Positions 28,687-37,664 of a stretch of DNA of 64,000 bases are shown here, in pieces. How positions within the stretch are numbered: the stretch's first letter is position 1; the number at the start of each line of letters is the position of its first letter. This DNA comes from Sphaerisporangium fuscum (lineage in GTDB: Bacteria > Actinomycetota > Actinomycetes > Streptosporangiales > Streptosporangiaceae): assembly GCF_018531465.1 (NCBI RefSeq), contig NZ_JAHDTF010000012.1, positions 62,001 through 126,000 on the forward strand, written 5' to 3'. Position numbers and translations under genes: made by a program. The notes beneath the pieces are model-generated. The model was given only the letters and a program-made list of their open reading frames with translations. It was not told the origin of the DNA and did not search any database.

Positions 28687-30045
28687 ATGAGCCGATCGAC
28701 GCACGTTCCCGGTCCCGTCAGCCGCCTGCTGACGCTGGCGCGCGAGGTTCCGCCGACGGTCCCCTTGGGGGTCCTCGCGGCCTGCGGCGCAGTGCTCGCG
28801 TACCTGTGGAAGGCGCCCTGCCGGTTCGGCGGGGCCTGGAACGACGGCACCCAGCAGTTCCTGAACTTCTGCTACACGGACATCTATCCGCTGTGGTGGA
28901 ACGAGAAGCTCGATCAGGGGCTCGCGCCGTACTTCGGTCATCCCGTGGAGTACCCGGTCGGCATCGGCTCGCTGATGTGGGTGATCCAGCGGCTCGTGTT
29001 CGGGCTGAACGAGCCCGGGGTCTGGTTCTACGACCTGACCGTGCTCGTCATGGCGGTGTCGCTGGTCGTCGGGGTCGTGCTCATGGCGTCCCTGTCCCGG
29101 CTGCAGGGCCGGCCGTGGGACGCCGCCTGGTACGCGGTCGCGCCGGCGGTGATCCTCGCGGCGTTCATCAACTGGGACCTTCTGTGCGGCGCGCTCAGCC
29201 TCGGGGCGTTCGTCGCCTGGTCGAGACGCAACCACGTCCTCACGGGGGTGCTGCTGGGCCTGGCCGTCGCCACGAAGTTCTACCCGCTGGTGTTCTTCGG
29301 CCCGTTGTTCCTGCTCGCCCTGCGTACGCGCAGGTTCCCCGCCTTCCTGTCGGCCGTCGCGGGTGCGGTGGTCACCTGGGTCGTGGTCAACCTGCCGTTC
29401 ATCGTGCTGGCGTTCGACGGCTGGAAGCGGTTCTACGTCTTCAGCAGCGAGCGCGGGGCCGACTGGGGTTCGATCTGGTACTTCTTCCAGATGAAGCAGT
29501 GGCCGCTCCTCGGCGACCCGGCGCGGCTCGACATCCTCGGCATCGCGTCGTTCGGGGTGCTGTGCCTGGCGATAGCCCTGCTCACGCTCACCGCGCCGGT
29601 CCGGCCGAGGCTGATGCAGTTGAGCTTCCTGGTCCTGGCCGCCTTCATGGTCACCAACAAGGTCTGGTCGCCCCAGTACGTCCTGTGGCTGGTGCCGTTC
29701 GCCGTGCTCGCCCGGCCCAACTGGAAGCCGCTGATGTTCTGGCAGCTCGCGGAGGTCTGGTACTTCTTCGCGATCTGGCTCTACCTGGTGGGGATCCAGC
29801 CGGGCAACGAGGCGCTCGGCATCGGCGACTTCACGTACTTCACGGCCGTGTGGGGCCGGGTCATCACCATCGCGGTCATGGCGGCGTTCGTGGTGCGCGA
29901 CATGCTGAGGCCGGAGCACGACCTGATCCGGGCGCAGGGGCTCGACGATCCGGCGGGTGGCGTCTTCGACCGGGCCGAGGACCATGTCGTCCTGCGCCTG
30001 ACCCGTCCGGGCGGGCCGAAGGAGCCCCTGCCGAACTCCGTGTGA
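28687..30045 (+). CDS. GT87-family (DUF2029) polytopic glycosyltransferase
   Basis: 452 residues, about 10-11 transmembrane helices, related to polyprenyl-phosphate-mannose-dependent mannosyltransferases (GT87) and to Rv0051, which has the same place after ponA1. Visible: the first periplasmic loop with YTDIYPLWW, AFINWDLLCGALSLGAFVAW, and a NKVWSPQYVLWLVP segment typical of the family. Expected to transfer a sugar from a lipid-linked donor on the outer face of the membrane. Starts 20 bases after ponA, so probably the same operon. Acceptor unknown. Confidence 0.8.
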   Translation: MSRSTHVPGPVSRLLTLAREVPPTVPLGVLAACGAVLAYLWKAPCRFGGAWNDGTQQFLNFCYTDIYPLWWNEKLDQGLAPYFGHPVEYPVGIGSLMWVIQRLVFGLNEPGVWFYDLTVLVMAVSLVVGVVLMASLSRLQGRPWDAAWYAVAPAVILAAFINWDLLCGALSLGAFVAWSRRNHVLTGVLLGLAVATKFYPLVFFGPLFLLALRTRRFPAFLSAVAGAVVTWVVVNLPFIVLAFDGWKRFYVFSSERGADWGSIWYFFQMKQWPLLGDPARLDILGIASFGVLCLAIALLTLTAPVRPRLMQLSFLVLAAFMVTNKVWSPQYVLWLVPFAVLARPNWKPLMFWQLAEVWYFFAIWLYLVGIQPGNEALGIGDFTYFTAVWGRVITIAVMAAFVVRDMLRPEHDLIRAQGLDDPAGGVFDRAEDHVVLRLTRPGGPKEPLPNSV

Positions 30046-30103
30046 CCCGCCGGCGGCCGAGATCCGTCGCCACCGACCTGATCAAAAGTCCAGGATGAGC
30101 ATC

Positions 30104-30119
30104 TATTCTCCTATGCGTG
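30104..30119 (+). promoter_or_regulatory. Probable leaderless start of the PIG-V-like gene
   Basis: TATTCT (30104-30109) followed by 7 bases and then GTG 30117. No Shine-Dalgarno is present. The spacing places the transcription start at or next to the start codon. Confidence 0.5.
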
Positions 30120-31241
30120 CAAACCTCCCCCCAGGAGATGGTTTCTCCGCTTCCGGAGCGTCGATCCGACGACGAGGCGCTGCTGCTCTGGCTGGGCACC
30201 CGTCTGGGGATCGTCGTGGTCGCCACGGTGGGGGCGGGCGTACTGGCGGGAGACAAGCCCCTGGCGCCGTTCCTGTCGCGCTGGGATCACTGGGACGCCA
30301 AGCTCCTGGCCGACATCGCGGAGTTCGGCTATGACGGTGACCCCGCCGCCAACCCCGACCCCGGCCTTCCGGCATTCTTCCCCGGGATGCCCCTCGCCCT
30401 CCGATTGGTGCATCTGATCGTGCCCGACTGGTCGCTCGCGGGCCTGCTGATCTCATTCGTCGCCGGAACGGTCGCGATGGTGGCTCTGGCGCGGCTGGCC
30501 GAGTTCGAGGGTCCGCAGGGCGCGGGCGGGCGGGCCGTACTCGCCCTGCTCCTCTGCCCGACCGCGGTGTTCCTGTTCGCGGGCTACAGCGAGGCGCTGT
30601 TCCTGGCGTTCGCCGTCCCCGCCTGGCTGTACGCCCGGCGCGGCCGCTGGCCTGTGGCGGCGCTTCTCGCGGCGGGGGCGTCCTGTGTGCGGATCACCGG
30701 CCTGTTCCTCGCGCTGGCGCTGATCGTGGAGTTCGTCATGCGCCGGCAGCGGGCGCGCTCGGCCCCGTGGCTGCTGCTCCCGTTCGTGCCCCTCGTGCTC
30801 TACTCGGCCTACCAGCACGCGCGCACGGGTGACTGGCTCGCCTGGCAGCACGCCCAGGAGGCCGGGTGGGGACGGCACATCGTCTGGCCGTGGAAGTCGT
30901 TCTGGACGACCCTGCAGATGGCGACCGGCGACGGGCAGTTCGTGTGGGCCTTCCGCTTGGAGATGGCCGGAGCCGTCCTCGGGATCGCGGCGGTGGTCTG
31001 GCTGCTGATCGCCCGCCGGTGGAGCGAGTTCCTCTACGTCGGCCTGCAGCTCGGAGCGCTGCTGTTCTCGGCGTACTACCTGTCGATCCCGCGGTCGGCG
31101 CTGCTGTGGTGGCCGATCTGGGTCATGCTCGGCGGGATCTTCACCAGGCGCCGCTCGGCTCTGGTGGTGTACGCGCTGGTGGTGGGGCCGCTGATGGTGC
31201 TCAACACGGTCAGCTTCATCAACGGCGCCTGGGCGGGCTGA
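30117..31241 (+). CDS. Mannosyltransferase, PIG-V-like membrane glycosyltransferase
   Basis: 374 residues with about 8-9 transmembrane helices. The luminal-loop motif RWDHWDAKLLADIAEFGY near residue 55 and the PAFFPGMPLALRL segment match the COG5542/PIG-V-like family, which uses a polyprenyl-linked mannose (family knowledge). Acidic W-D-x-W-D residues are the likely catalytic site. Acceptor unknown. It follows the GT87 gene by 71 bases and appears to have its own promoter. Confidence 0.7.
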   Translation: MQTSPQEMVSPLPERRSDDEALLLWLGTRLGIVVVATVGAGVLAGDKPLAPFLSRWDHWDAKLLADIAEFGYDGDPAANPDPGLPAFFPGMPLALRLVHLIVPDWSLAGLLISFVAGTVAMVALARLAEFEGPQGAGGRAVLALLLCPTAVFLFAGYSEALFLAFAVPAWLYARRGRWPVAALLAAGASCVRITGLFLALALIVEFVMRRQRARSAPWLLLPFVPLVLYSAYQHARTGDWLAWQHAQEAGWGRHIVWPWKSFWTTLQMATGDGQFVWAFRLEMAGAVLGIAAVVWLLIARRWSEFLYVGLQLGALLFSAYYLSIPRSALLWWPIWVMLGGIFTRRRSALVVYALVVGPLMVLNTVSFINGAWAG

Positions 31242-31313
31242 GGCCCGGCGACGGTCCGTCCACCAGCGCGAACGCCGGCTGTACCCACTTTCGCCGTGGA
31301 GTAATCCAGGGAC

Positions 31314-31334
31314 TTATCCACAGGCTGTGGATCA
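31314..31334. promoter_or_regulatory. Inverted pair of DnaA boxes at the end of the endonuclease IV gene
   Basis: TTATCCACA (31314-31322), 3 bases, then TGTGGATCA (31326-31334), the reverse complement of a box with one mismatch. It overlaps the stop codon of the endonuclease gene between two convergent transcripts. Confidence 0.5.
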
Positions 31335-32087
31335 AAGGTGATCGCGGAGGAAGGCGATGTCCGCGGCCTGTCCGTCGCCCGGCGTCTCGACCACGATCGG
31401 CGCGCCCGCCGCGCGGCAGACCCCCAGGATGAGCTCCGGGTCGATCTGCCCCTTGCCCAGGTTGGCGTGACGGTCGGCGCCGGAGTCGAAGGCGTCGCGG
31501 GAGTCGTTGCAGTGCACCAGGTCGATGCGGCCGGTGATCGCCTTCACCCGGTCGACCACGTCGACGAGGTCCTCGCCGCCGGCGTGGGCGTGACAGGTGT
31601 CGAGGCAGAAGCCCACGTCGAAGCCGTCGAGGGCCTCCCACAGGCGGGCGATGCGCTCCAGCTTGCGCGCCATGGCGTTCCCGCCGCCCGCGGTGTTCTC
31701 GATCAGGACCGGGATGGGCGTCTCGAGCCGCTCGAACACCTTGCGCCAGTTGTCGAACCCGAGCTGTGGATCGTCGTCCTTGTTCACGTGGCCGCCGTGG
31801 ACGATGAGGCCCTTGGCTCCGATGGACGCCGCCGCCTCGAGCTGGCTCGCGAGGAGCTTGCGGCTCGGGATGCGGATGCGGTTGTTGGCGGTGGCGACGT
31901 TGATGACGTACGGCGCGTGCACGTAGACGTCGACGTCGGACGCCTTGAGCGCGTCGGCGTTCGCGGGGAGGACCGGCCCCTTCCAGCCCTGGGGATCGCC
32001 CAGGAAGAACTGCACGACCTCGGCGTCGCGGGTGGCCGCGTGGGCGAGGGGGTCGTCTTGGTCGACGTGAGCTCCGATACGCACCAT
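31332..32087 (-). CDS. nfo: Deoxyribonuclease IV (endonuclease IV, AP endonuclease)
   Basis: 251 residues, TIM-barrel AP endonuclease that cuts 5' of abasic sites in base excision repair. Zinc ligands are visible in family order: GAHVD, VHAPYV, HGGHV, ENTAGGG (Glu), [11 protein letters not shown] (Asp, His), HCNDSRD, the DRHANLGKG loop and VETPG (Glu). Slightly short compared with E. coli Nfo (285) but complete. It stands alone. Confidence 0.92.
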   Translation of the reverse strand: MVRIGAHVDQDDPLAHAATRDAEVVQFFLGDPQGWKGPVLPANADALKASDVDVYVHAPYVINVATANNRIRIPSRKLLASQLEAAASIGAKGLIVHGGHVNKDDDPQLGFDNWRKVFERLETPIPVLIENTAGGGNAMARKLERIARLWEALDGFDVGFCLDTCHAHAGGEDLVDVVDRVKAITGRIDLVHCNDSRDAFDSGADRHANLGKGQIDPELILGVCRAAGAPIVVETPGDGQAADIAFLRDHL

Positions 32088-32185
32088 GGGTCGAGCGTAG
32101 CCGTTTCAACGACCCCGGCAGGGGCAGTGGGGCGGCGGGTTGGTACGCCCGGAGACCCGCGTACCGAGACATATAGGAGACGACT

Positions 32186-32368
32186 GTGGCCTACTATCGC
32201 CGCGGGGTCAGCCTCTTAGGTCTGATCTACATCCTCATCGGCATTTATGTCGCCTGGCTTCACGACTACATCACCCCGAGCCTGCTGAAGAAGATCGCCC
32301 AGGCACTACTGGCGGTCTTCCTCTGGTTCCTGATCCTGCTCGGCGTCGACCTGCACATCGGGGGCTGA
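32186..32368 (+). CDS. Small two-helix membrane protein, unknown function
   Basis: 60 residues. AGGAGA lies 6 bases before the GTG start, so translation is well supported. Two hydrophobic helices (about 8-24, LLGLIYILIGIYVAWL, and 37-55, QALLAVFLWFLILLGVDL) joined by a short loop with a di-lysine. I do not recognise a characterised family, though small proteins of this kind recur in actinobacteria at this place. Divergent from the nfo gene. Confidence 0.75.
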   Translation: MAYYRRGVSLLGLIYILIGIYVAWLHDYITPSLLKKIAQALLAVFLWFLILLGVDLHIGG

Positions 32369-32424
32369 TCCCCGGGTTCGCCGAAGGGGCGCCTCGGGGA
32401 GCGCCCCCCGGGTGGCACGACAGG

Positions 32425-32760
32425 TCAGGGGATGAAGCCCCCGTGATAGATGCCCGTGGCCACCCCGACGAACGACATCACTATCGCGAGGATGTTGAGC
32501 GAACGCTCGGGGGTCGTGGCCGAGACGTACTGCGAGTACATGCCCAGGAGGAATCCCGTCGCACCGGCCCACGAAGCGACCATGTGGGCGCTCACGATCA
32601 GCCCGCTGACGATGGCCACCACCCCGCAGGCCAGGGCCACCAGCGACAAGGTGTTCTCGAAGGGGTGTCTCCTCCCGTCCGTGTTCAACTTCAGACGGCC
32701 GAGTGCGAGACGAATGCGCTCGCTCTCGTGCGGGTGCAAGGCGTGGGGCATCGGGACCAC
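32425..32760 (-). CDS. Conserved hypothetical membrane protein
   Basis: 111 residues. The N-terminal cytoplasmic PHESERIRLALGRL helix and RRHPFENTLSL are followed by three hydrophobic segments (about 39-58, 63-78, 88-106). Codon usage fits a real gene; ATG 32760 or ATG 32751 may be the start. No family function can be assigned. It converges on the 60-residue membrane protein gene and is divergent from rpsF. Confidence 0.65.
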   Translation of the reverse strand: MVPMPHALHPHESERIRLALGRLKLNTDGRRHPFENTLSLVALACGVVAIVSGLIVSAHMVASWAGATGFLLGMYSQYVSATTPERSLNILAIVMSFVGVATGIYHGGFIP

Positions 32761-32882
32761 CTCCCCTTCCTTCTCTGCGTGACGGTACCCTTACGGACGG
32801 CCGGTAATCGCCGTCAGGTGGTTATAGAGCCTGGTAGACTCCTTGGGCTGCGTTTGCTGTGCGCGTGTAGTCCACCGCGCGG

Positions 32883-32909
32883 TCGCCCCGCCGCCGAAGG
32901 CGGGGGCGA
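32883..32909 (+). ncRNA. GC-rich hairpin in the rpsF leader, possible r-protein autoregulatory element
   Basis: TCGCCCCGCC (32883-32892) can pair with GGCGGGGGCGA (32899-32909) with one bulge. It lies 70 bases before the rpsF start in a leader of about 150 bases. Leaders binding the S6:S18 complex are known before rpsF in many bacteria, but I cannot confirm the consensus bulge here. Confidence 0.3.
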
Positions 32910-32978
32910 ATGACGTCAGCGTCCTCCTGTCACGGCATGGTGTCGTGACCGCAAGAGTCCAGAGGAGGTAGGAAGTCC

Positions 32979-33269
32979 ATGCGTCGTTACGAAGTGATGG
33001 TCATCCTCGACCCGTCCCTCGATGAGCGCACCGTGAGCCCGTCGCTCGACCAGTTCCTCGGCGTCATCCGCAACGACGGCGGCACTGTGGAGAAGGTCGA
33101 CGTGTGGGGCCGTCGCCGGCTGTCCTACGACATCGCCAAGAAGTCCGAGGGCATCTACGCCGTCATCGACCTCACCGCCGCTCCGGCCACGGTCAAGGAG
33201 CTGGACCGTCAGCTCAACCTCAACGAAGGCATCCTGCGCACCAAGGTGCTGCGCCCCGACATGCACTGA
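32979..33269 (+). CDS. rpsF: Ribosomal protein bS6
   Basis: 96 residues, normal length. Starts [16 protein letters not shown]; contains [23 protein letters not shown], the bS6 RNA/bS18-binding core. AGAGGAGGTAGG precedes the ATG. First gene of the rpsF-ssb-rpsR-rplI cluster. Confidence 0.97.
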   Translation: MRRYEVMVILDPSLDERTVSPSLDQFLGVIRNDGGTVEKVDVWGRRRLSYDIAKKSEGIYAVIDLTAAPATVKELDRQLNLNEGILRTKVLRPDMH

Positions 33270-33303
33270 AAGCCGCTTCGGCTCATGCCGAAGCCCGGCT
33301 TTT
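33269..33303 (+). terminator. Attenuator-like hairpin with U-run between rpsF and ssb
   Basis: AAAGCCG (33269-33275) pairs with CGGCTTT (33296-33302), and TTCGGC with GCCGAA inside, loop TCAT, followed by a T-run ending at 33303. It begins at the last base of the rpsF stop and lies 65 bases before ssb. Confidence 0.65.
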
Positions 33304-33368
33304 GTCGGACGGTAGCCGTACTCTGAGGCCCAACAGGCTGCGCAGATTCACGAAGGCGAGAGCGACCG

Positions 33369-33920
33369 ATGGCAGCAGGCGACACAACGATCACTATCGT
33401 CGGCAACCTTGTCGACGACCCCGAGCTGCGTTTCACCCCTTCGGGGCAGGCCGTGGCCCGGTTCCGCATCGCATCCACTCCGCGGTTCATGGACCGCCAG
33501 ACCAACGAGTGGAAAGACGGCGAAAGCCTCTTCCTGACCTGCAACGTGTGGCGTCAGGCGGCGGAGAACGTCGCCGAGAGCCTTCAGCGCGGCATGCGGG
33601 TCATCGTCCAGGGGCGGCTGCGCCAGCGGTCGTATGAGACCAAGGAAGGCGAGAAGCGCACGGTCTACGAGGTCGAGGTCGACGAGGTCGGCCCGTCCCT
33701 GCGCAACGCCACCTGCAAGGTCAACAAGACCTCTCGCGGTGGTGGCGGCGGCGGTGGCGGGTTCGGCGGCGGCGCCGACGACCCGTGGGCCTCGGCCACT
33801 CCGGCGCCTCCCGGTGGCGGCTACGGTGGTGGTGGCGGCGGCTACAGCGGTGGCGGCTACAACCAGGGCGGCTACGGCGGTGGCGGCGGCGGCGACCTCA
33901 GCGACGAACCGCCTTTCTGA
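33369..33920 (+). CDS. ssb: Single-stranded DNA-binding protein SSB
   Basis: 183 residues. N-terminal OB-fold (about 1-115: [20 protein letters not shown], then [20 protein letters not shown] and [16 protein letters not shown]), a Gly-rich linker of GGGGG/GGYGG repeats (about 120-172) and the acidic partner-binding tip SDEPPF. It binds ssDNA at replication forks. Probably the housekeeping SSB, as it sits between rpsF and rpsR. Confidence 0.97.
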   Translation: MAAGDTTITIVGNLVDDPELRFTPSGQAVARFRIASTPRFMDRQTNEWKDGESLFLTCNVWRQAAENVAESLQRGMRVIVQGRLRQRSYETKEGEKRTVYEVEVDEVGPSLRNATCKVNKTSRGGGGGGGGFGGGADDPWASATPAPPGGGYGGGGGGYSGGGYNQGGYGGGGGGDLSDEPPF

Positions 33921-33999
33921 TCACCAATCACCAGTTTCGATCCAGTAACCGATCGACCATTCCCGCATTATGCGGGGCTCTCTTAGGAGGAGCACCACG

Positions 34000-34236
34000 A
34001 TGGCGAAGCCGGCACTGCGCAAGCCGAAGAAAAAGGTTTGCCTGTTCTGCCATGACAAGATCTCCTACGTCGACTACAAGGACACGGCGCTGCTGCGGAA
34101 GTTCATCTCCGACCGCGGCAAGATCCGTGCTCGCCGGGTGACGGGCAACTGCACCCAGCACCAGCGCGACGTGGCGACCGCGATCAAGAATGCCCGTGAG
34201 ATGGCGCTGCTGCCGTACACGAGCACCGCGCGCTGA
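34000..34236 (+). CDS. rpsR: Ribosomal protein bS18 (zinc-binding C+ form)
   Basis: 78 residues. The ATG at 34000 follows TTAGGAGG by 9 bases; an upstream in-frame ATG at 33970 lacks such a site. Cysteines C14, C17 and C51, with H54 nearby, give the zinc-ribbon-type C+ form. Under zinc starvation many actinobacteria replace it by a C- paralogue encoded elsewhere under Zur control. Confidence 0.95.
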   Translation: MAKPALRKPKKKVCLFCHDKISYVDYKDTALLRKFISDRGKIRARRVTGNCTQHQRDVATAIKNAREMALLPYTSTAR

Positions 34237-34253
34237 CAGGAGGCTTTCGAGAT

Positions 34254-34700
34254 ATGAAGCTCATTCTCACCACCGAGGTCTCCGGCCTCGGCGCCCCCGG
34301 TGACATCGTCGAGGTCAAGGACGGCTACGGCCGCAACTACCTCATCCCGCGCGGTTACGCCATCCGCTGGACGCGTGGCGGCGAGAAGCAGGTCGATTCG
34401 ATCAAGAAGGCGCGCGACGCCCGTGAGATCCGCGACCTCGGCACCGCGAAGGAGGTCGCCGGCCGGCTCGGCGCCCTGCGGGTGCAGCTGAAGACGCGCG
34501 CCGGCGAGTCCGGCCGCCTGTTCGGCTCCATCACCACCGGCGACATCGCCGAGGCCGTCAAGGCCGCCGGCGGTCCCGCCCTCGACCGCCGTCGCATCGA
34601 GATCGGCAACCCGATCAAGAGCGTCGGCTCCCACCGCGTCTCGGTCCGGCTCCACCCCGAGGTGGCCGCCAACCTCGACGTCGAGGTCGTCGGCGCCTGA
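34254..34700 (+). CDS. rplI: Ribosomal protein bL9
   Basis: 148 residues, full length. N-terminal domain [38 protein letters not shown] signature ([15 protein letters not shown]), a long linker helix and a C-terminal rRNA-binding domain. GGAGG lies before the ATG, 17 bases after the rpsR stop; last gene of the operon. Confidence 0.96.
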   Translation: MKLILTTEVSGLGAPGDIVEVKDGYGRNYLIPRGYAIRWTRGGEKQVDSIKKARDAREIRDLGTAKEVAGRLGALRVQLKTRAGESGRLFGSITTGDIAEAVKAAGGPALDRRRIEIGNPIKSVGSHRVSVRLHPEVAANLDVEVVGA

Positions 34701-34724
34701 GCGTCCCGGCCTCTTCGGTCACGA

Positions 34725-34754
34725 GGACCCCTTCCCTGCCAAGGGAAGGGGTCC
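34725..34754 (+). terminator. Terminator of the rpsF-ssb-rpsR-rplI operon
   Basis: Perfect 13-bp stem (34725-34737 with 34742-34754), 4-base loop, followed by TTCC. After it, up to 35020, I see only two copies of a GACGGCGGGAA block (near 34779 and 34850) and the presumed promoter region of the ABC operon. Confidence 0.85.
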
Positions 34755-35020
34755 TTCCGTTCCCGGCGGGTGTCCGACCGACGGCGGGAAAGGTACGGCG
34801 GGGGCCCGCACTGCCCTCTTTACCGCCGCGCCTGTCCATTCGGCGCCGGGACGGCGGGAAGGGGTACGGCGATGCCGGCGTCGTTGTACGGTGTCCGCCA
34901 TGATGTAACACCCAAGGAAGACGTCCTTTTTAGGGGTCTTAAGTCCGGTATGTGGTAATCAGTGCTTCCCGCTATCCTGGGCGGCGAATTCCCTCAGGTA
35001 AACCCGTTCTGGAGGCATGG

Positions 35021-35896
35021 ATGCTCCGTCCCTCGATGCTGCTTGCGCTTGGCGCCCTCGCGACGGCGGCGGTAGCCTGCGCACCTGCCTCCGACACCTC
35101 CACCGCGTCCGGCTCGGCGAGCGCGAACCCCTCGGCCGCCGCTTCCTGCGCGAAAGACCAACTGAAGCTCACCAAGCCCGGCACGCTGACCATCGCCACC
35201 GACAAGCCCGCCTACGAGCCCTGGTTCAAGGACGACAAGCCGGCGAACGGCCAGGGCTTCGAGAGCGCCGTCGCCTACGCCGTCGCGAGCAAGCTCGGCT
35301 TCGCGCAGAACGAGGTGACCTGGGCGGTGACGCCGTTCAACTCGGCCTTCGCCCCCGGGCAGAAGCAGTTCGACTTCGACGTCAACCAGGTCTCCATCAC
35401 CCCGGCCCGGGCCAAGGCGGTCGACTTCAGCCACGGCTACTACACCGTCAAGCAGGCCGCCGTCGCCCTGAACGGCTCGAAGTTCGCCTCCGTGACCTCG
35501 CTCGCCCAGCTCAAGGACGCCAAGATCGGCGTGCAGGTGGGCACGACGTCCCTGCAGGCGGTCAAGGACGTCATCAAGCCCGGCGCCGAGCCCAACGTCT
35601 ACAACGAGCAGATCGACGCGGTGAACGCGCTGAAGAACAAGCAGGTGGACGTCGTGGTGGTCGACCTGCCGACCGCTTTCTACGTCACCGCGGCGCAGGT
35701 CGACGGCGCGAAGATCATCGGACAGTTCGGCAGCGGCTCCGGCACCGCCGAGCAGTTCGGCCTGGTCTTCCAGAAGGGCAGCACGCTGGTGAGCTGCGTC
35801 GACAAGGCGATCGACGAGCTGACGTCCTCCGGCGAACTGGCGAAGATCGAAACCCAGTGGCTCGGCTCGGCCGCGGGTGCGCCGGAGCTGAAGTGA
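35021..35896 (+). CDS. Polar amino-acid (glutamate-type) ABC transporter, substrate-binding lipoprotein
   Basis: 291 residues. Lipoprotein signal with lipobox A-V-A-C at C20; start at ATG 35021, chosen because GGAGG lies 5 bases upstream. The mature protein is a family 3 periplasmic-type binding protein (PGTLTIATDKPAYEPW, GFESAVAYAVASKLG, QFDFDVNQVSITPARAKAVDFS, KIGVQVGTTS). It captures a polar amino acid outside the membrane. Its stop overlaps the permease GTG start; three-gene operon. Confidence 0.88.
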   Translation: MLRPSMLLALGALATAAVACAPASDTSTASGSASANPSAAASCAKDQLKLTKPGTLTIATDKPAYEPWFKDDKPANGQGFESAVAYAVASKLGFAQNEVTWAVTPFNSAFAPGQKQFDFDVNQVSITPARAKAVDFSHGYYTVKQAAVALNGSKFASVTSLAQLKDAKIGVQVGTTSLQAVKDVIKPGAEPNVYNEQIDAVNALKNKQVDVVVVDLPTAFYVTAAQVDGAKIIGQFGSGSGTAEQFGLVFQKGSTLVSCVDKAIDELTSSGELAKIETQWLGSAAGAPELK

Positions 35897-36852
35897 GCGA
35901 CCCCTCCGGCTCCGCCTCCCCGGAGGCGACCGGCTCACCGTCCGACATGTCGGGCCGGCCCCCCGCGGACGCGGTGCCGTCCGACCTGCTGCAGCAGGAC
36001 GGACGACCGGCCGGCGCCGTGTGGGTGAAGAGCGAGCGGCAGCGTGAGCGGGAGCGGCTGCGGCGGCGCACGGACCTGCGATCGAGCTCGGTGGCGACGG
36101 TCTCGACGATCGTGTTCATCGTCCTGCTGGTCTGGCTCGTCACCGCCTCGGCCGGCTGGCCGAGGGTCAAGGAGACCTTCTTCGACCCCGGCCAGTTCGC
36201 CGACGCGTTGCCCGACGTGCTCACGGGGTTCCTGCTCAACATCAAGATCTTCCTGATCGCCGAGCCGCTGATCCTGATCGTCGGCCTGCTGGTGGCGCTG
36301 GTCCGCAACCTGCACGCTCCGGTGTTCTTCCCGCTGCGGTCCCTCGCCGTGCTCTACACCGACGTCTTCCGTGGCGTGCCGACCATCCTGGTCATCTACC
36401 TGGTCGGCTTCGGGCTGCCCGCGCTCCAGCTCCAGGGCGCGCCCTCCGACCTCGCCACCTTGGGGATCATCGCGCTGACGCTGTCGTACGGCGCGTACGT
36501 CGCCGAGGTGTTCCGCTCCGGCATCGACTCGGTGCACCCCAGCCAGCGGGCCGCCGCCCGGTCGCTCGGTCTGTCCCACGGCCAGGCCATGCGGCACGTC
36601 GTGCTGCCGCAGGCCGTACGCCGGGTCGTCCCGCCGCTGCTCAACGACTTCGTCTCCCTGCAGAAGGACACCGCCCTGGTCGCCACGATCGGGCCGCTGG
36701 AGGCGCTGCGGCAGGCGCAGATCCACGCGGCCGAGACCTTCAACTACACCCCGTACCTGGCTTCGGCGCTGCTGTTCATCCTGCTGACCATCCCGATGGC
36801 CCGCTTCACCGACTACCTGGCGGTCCGTTCACAGAGGCGGCGAGGCGCGTGA
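35893..36852 (+). CDS. Polar amino-acid ABC transporter, permease (HisM/GluC type)
   Basis: 319 residues. GTG at 35893 overlaps the stop of the binding-protein gene (GTGA). A hydrophilic Pro/Ser/Arg-rich cytoplasmic N-terminus of about 65 residues precedes five or six helices. The EAA loop that contacts the ATPase is visible as SQRAAARSLGLSHGQAMRHVVLPQA. A single permease gene implies a homodimer. The N-terminal extension is longer than usual for this family. Confidence 0.9.
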   Translation: MSDPSGSASPEATGSPSDMSGRPPADAVPSDLLQQDGRPAGAVWVKSERQRERERLRRRTDLRSSSVATVSTIVFIVLLVWLVTASAGWPRVKETFFDPGQFADALPDVLTGFLLNIKIFLIAEPLILIVGLLVALVRNLHAPVFFPLRSLAVLYTDVFRGVPTILVIYLVGFGLPALQLQGAPSDLATLGIIALTLSYGAYVAEVFRSGIDSVHPSQRAAARSLGLSHGQAMRHVVLPQAVRRVVPPLLNDFVSLQKDTALVATIGPLEALRQAQIHAAETFNYTPYLASALLFILLTIPMARFTDYLAVRSQRRRGA

Positions 36853-37610
36853 GCGAGCCGACCGCGACCTCCGTCCTGCGCGTCGAGGGCGTCTGGAAGC
36901 ACTACCACCGGCACTGCGTGCTGCGTGGCGTCGACCTGACGGTCGACTCCCACGAGGTGGTCTGCCTGATCGGGGCCTCCGGTTCGGGCAAGTCCACCCT
37001 GCTGCGCTGCGTCAACCTGCTGGAGACCGTCGACGACGGCGCCATCCACCTCGACGGCACCGAGATCACCGATGTCCGGGCCGACCCTGACGACGTGCGC
37101 AAGCGCATCGGCATGGTCTTCCAGTCCTACAACCTCTTCCCGTCCATGACCGTGCTGGACAACATCACGCTGGCGCCGAGGAAGGTGCACGGCGTGGCCA
37201 GGGCGCGGGCCGAGGAGGAGGCCCGGGAGCTGCTGGGGCGGTTCGGGTTGTCGGACAAGGCCGGCGCCTACCCCGATCGGCTCTCCGGCGGGCAGCAGCA
37301 GCGCGTGGCCATCATCAGGGCGCTCGCCACCCGGCCACGCCTCCTGCTGCTCGACGAGGTGACCTCCGCCCTCGACCCGGCGCTGGTGGGCGAGGTACTG
37401 GAGATCATCCGTGAGCTGAAGGAGTCGGGGATGACGATGGTCCTGGCCACCCATGAGATGGGGCTCGCCCGGGACATCGCCGACAAGGTGTGCTTCCTCG
37501 ACCAGGGTGTCCTGCTGGAGCAGGGGACGGCCGAGCAGATCTTCACCGACCCCCGCGAGCCGCGCACCCGGGAGTTCCTGAAGCGGGTCCTGGACGTGCG
37601 GAGGCTCTGA
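36849..37610 (+). CDS. Polar amino-acid ABC transporter, ATP-binding protein
   Basis: 253 residues. Walker A GASGSGKST, Q-loop VFQSYNLFPSM, signature LSGGQQQR, Walker B LLLLDEVTSALDP and H-loop ATHEMG are all intact. Starts in a GTGA overlap with the permease, last gene of the operon. GlnQ/GluA-type. Confidence 0.93.
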   Translation: MSEPTATSVLRVEGVWKHYHRHCVLRGVDLTVDSHEVVCLIGASGSGKSTLLRCVNLLETVDDGAIHLDGTEITDVRADPDDVRKRIGMVFQSYNLFPSMTVLDNITLAPRKVHGVARARAEEEARELLGRFGLSDKAGAYPDRLSGGQQQRVAIIRALATRPRLLLLDEVTSALDPALVGEVLEIIRELKESGMTMVLATHEMGLARDIADKVCFLDQGVLLEQGTAEQIFTDPREPRTREFLKRVLDVRRL

Positions 37611-37664
37611 CCGCGCCATCGAGGCCGCTCGACGTACGGCCGCTGAGGTCGGGCCGGACGCGCG

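Noticed and set aside
34760..35020. Riboswitch before the amino-acid ABC operon
   Set aside because: No known aptamer pattern could be matched; only a terminator, two short GACGGCGGGAA blocks and a likely promoter were seen.
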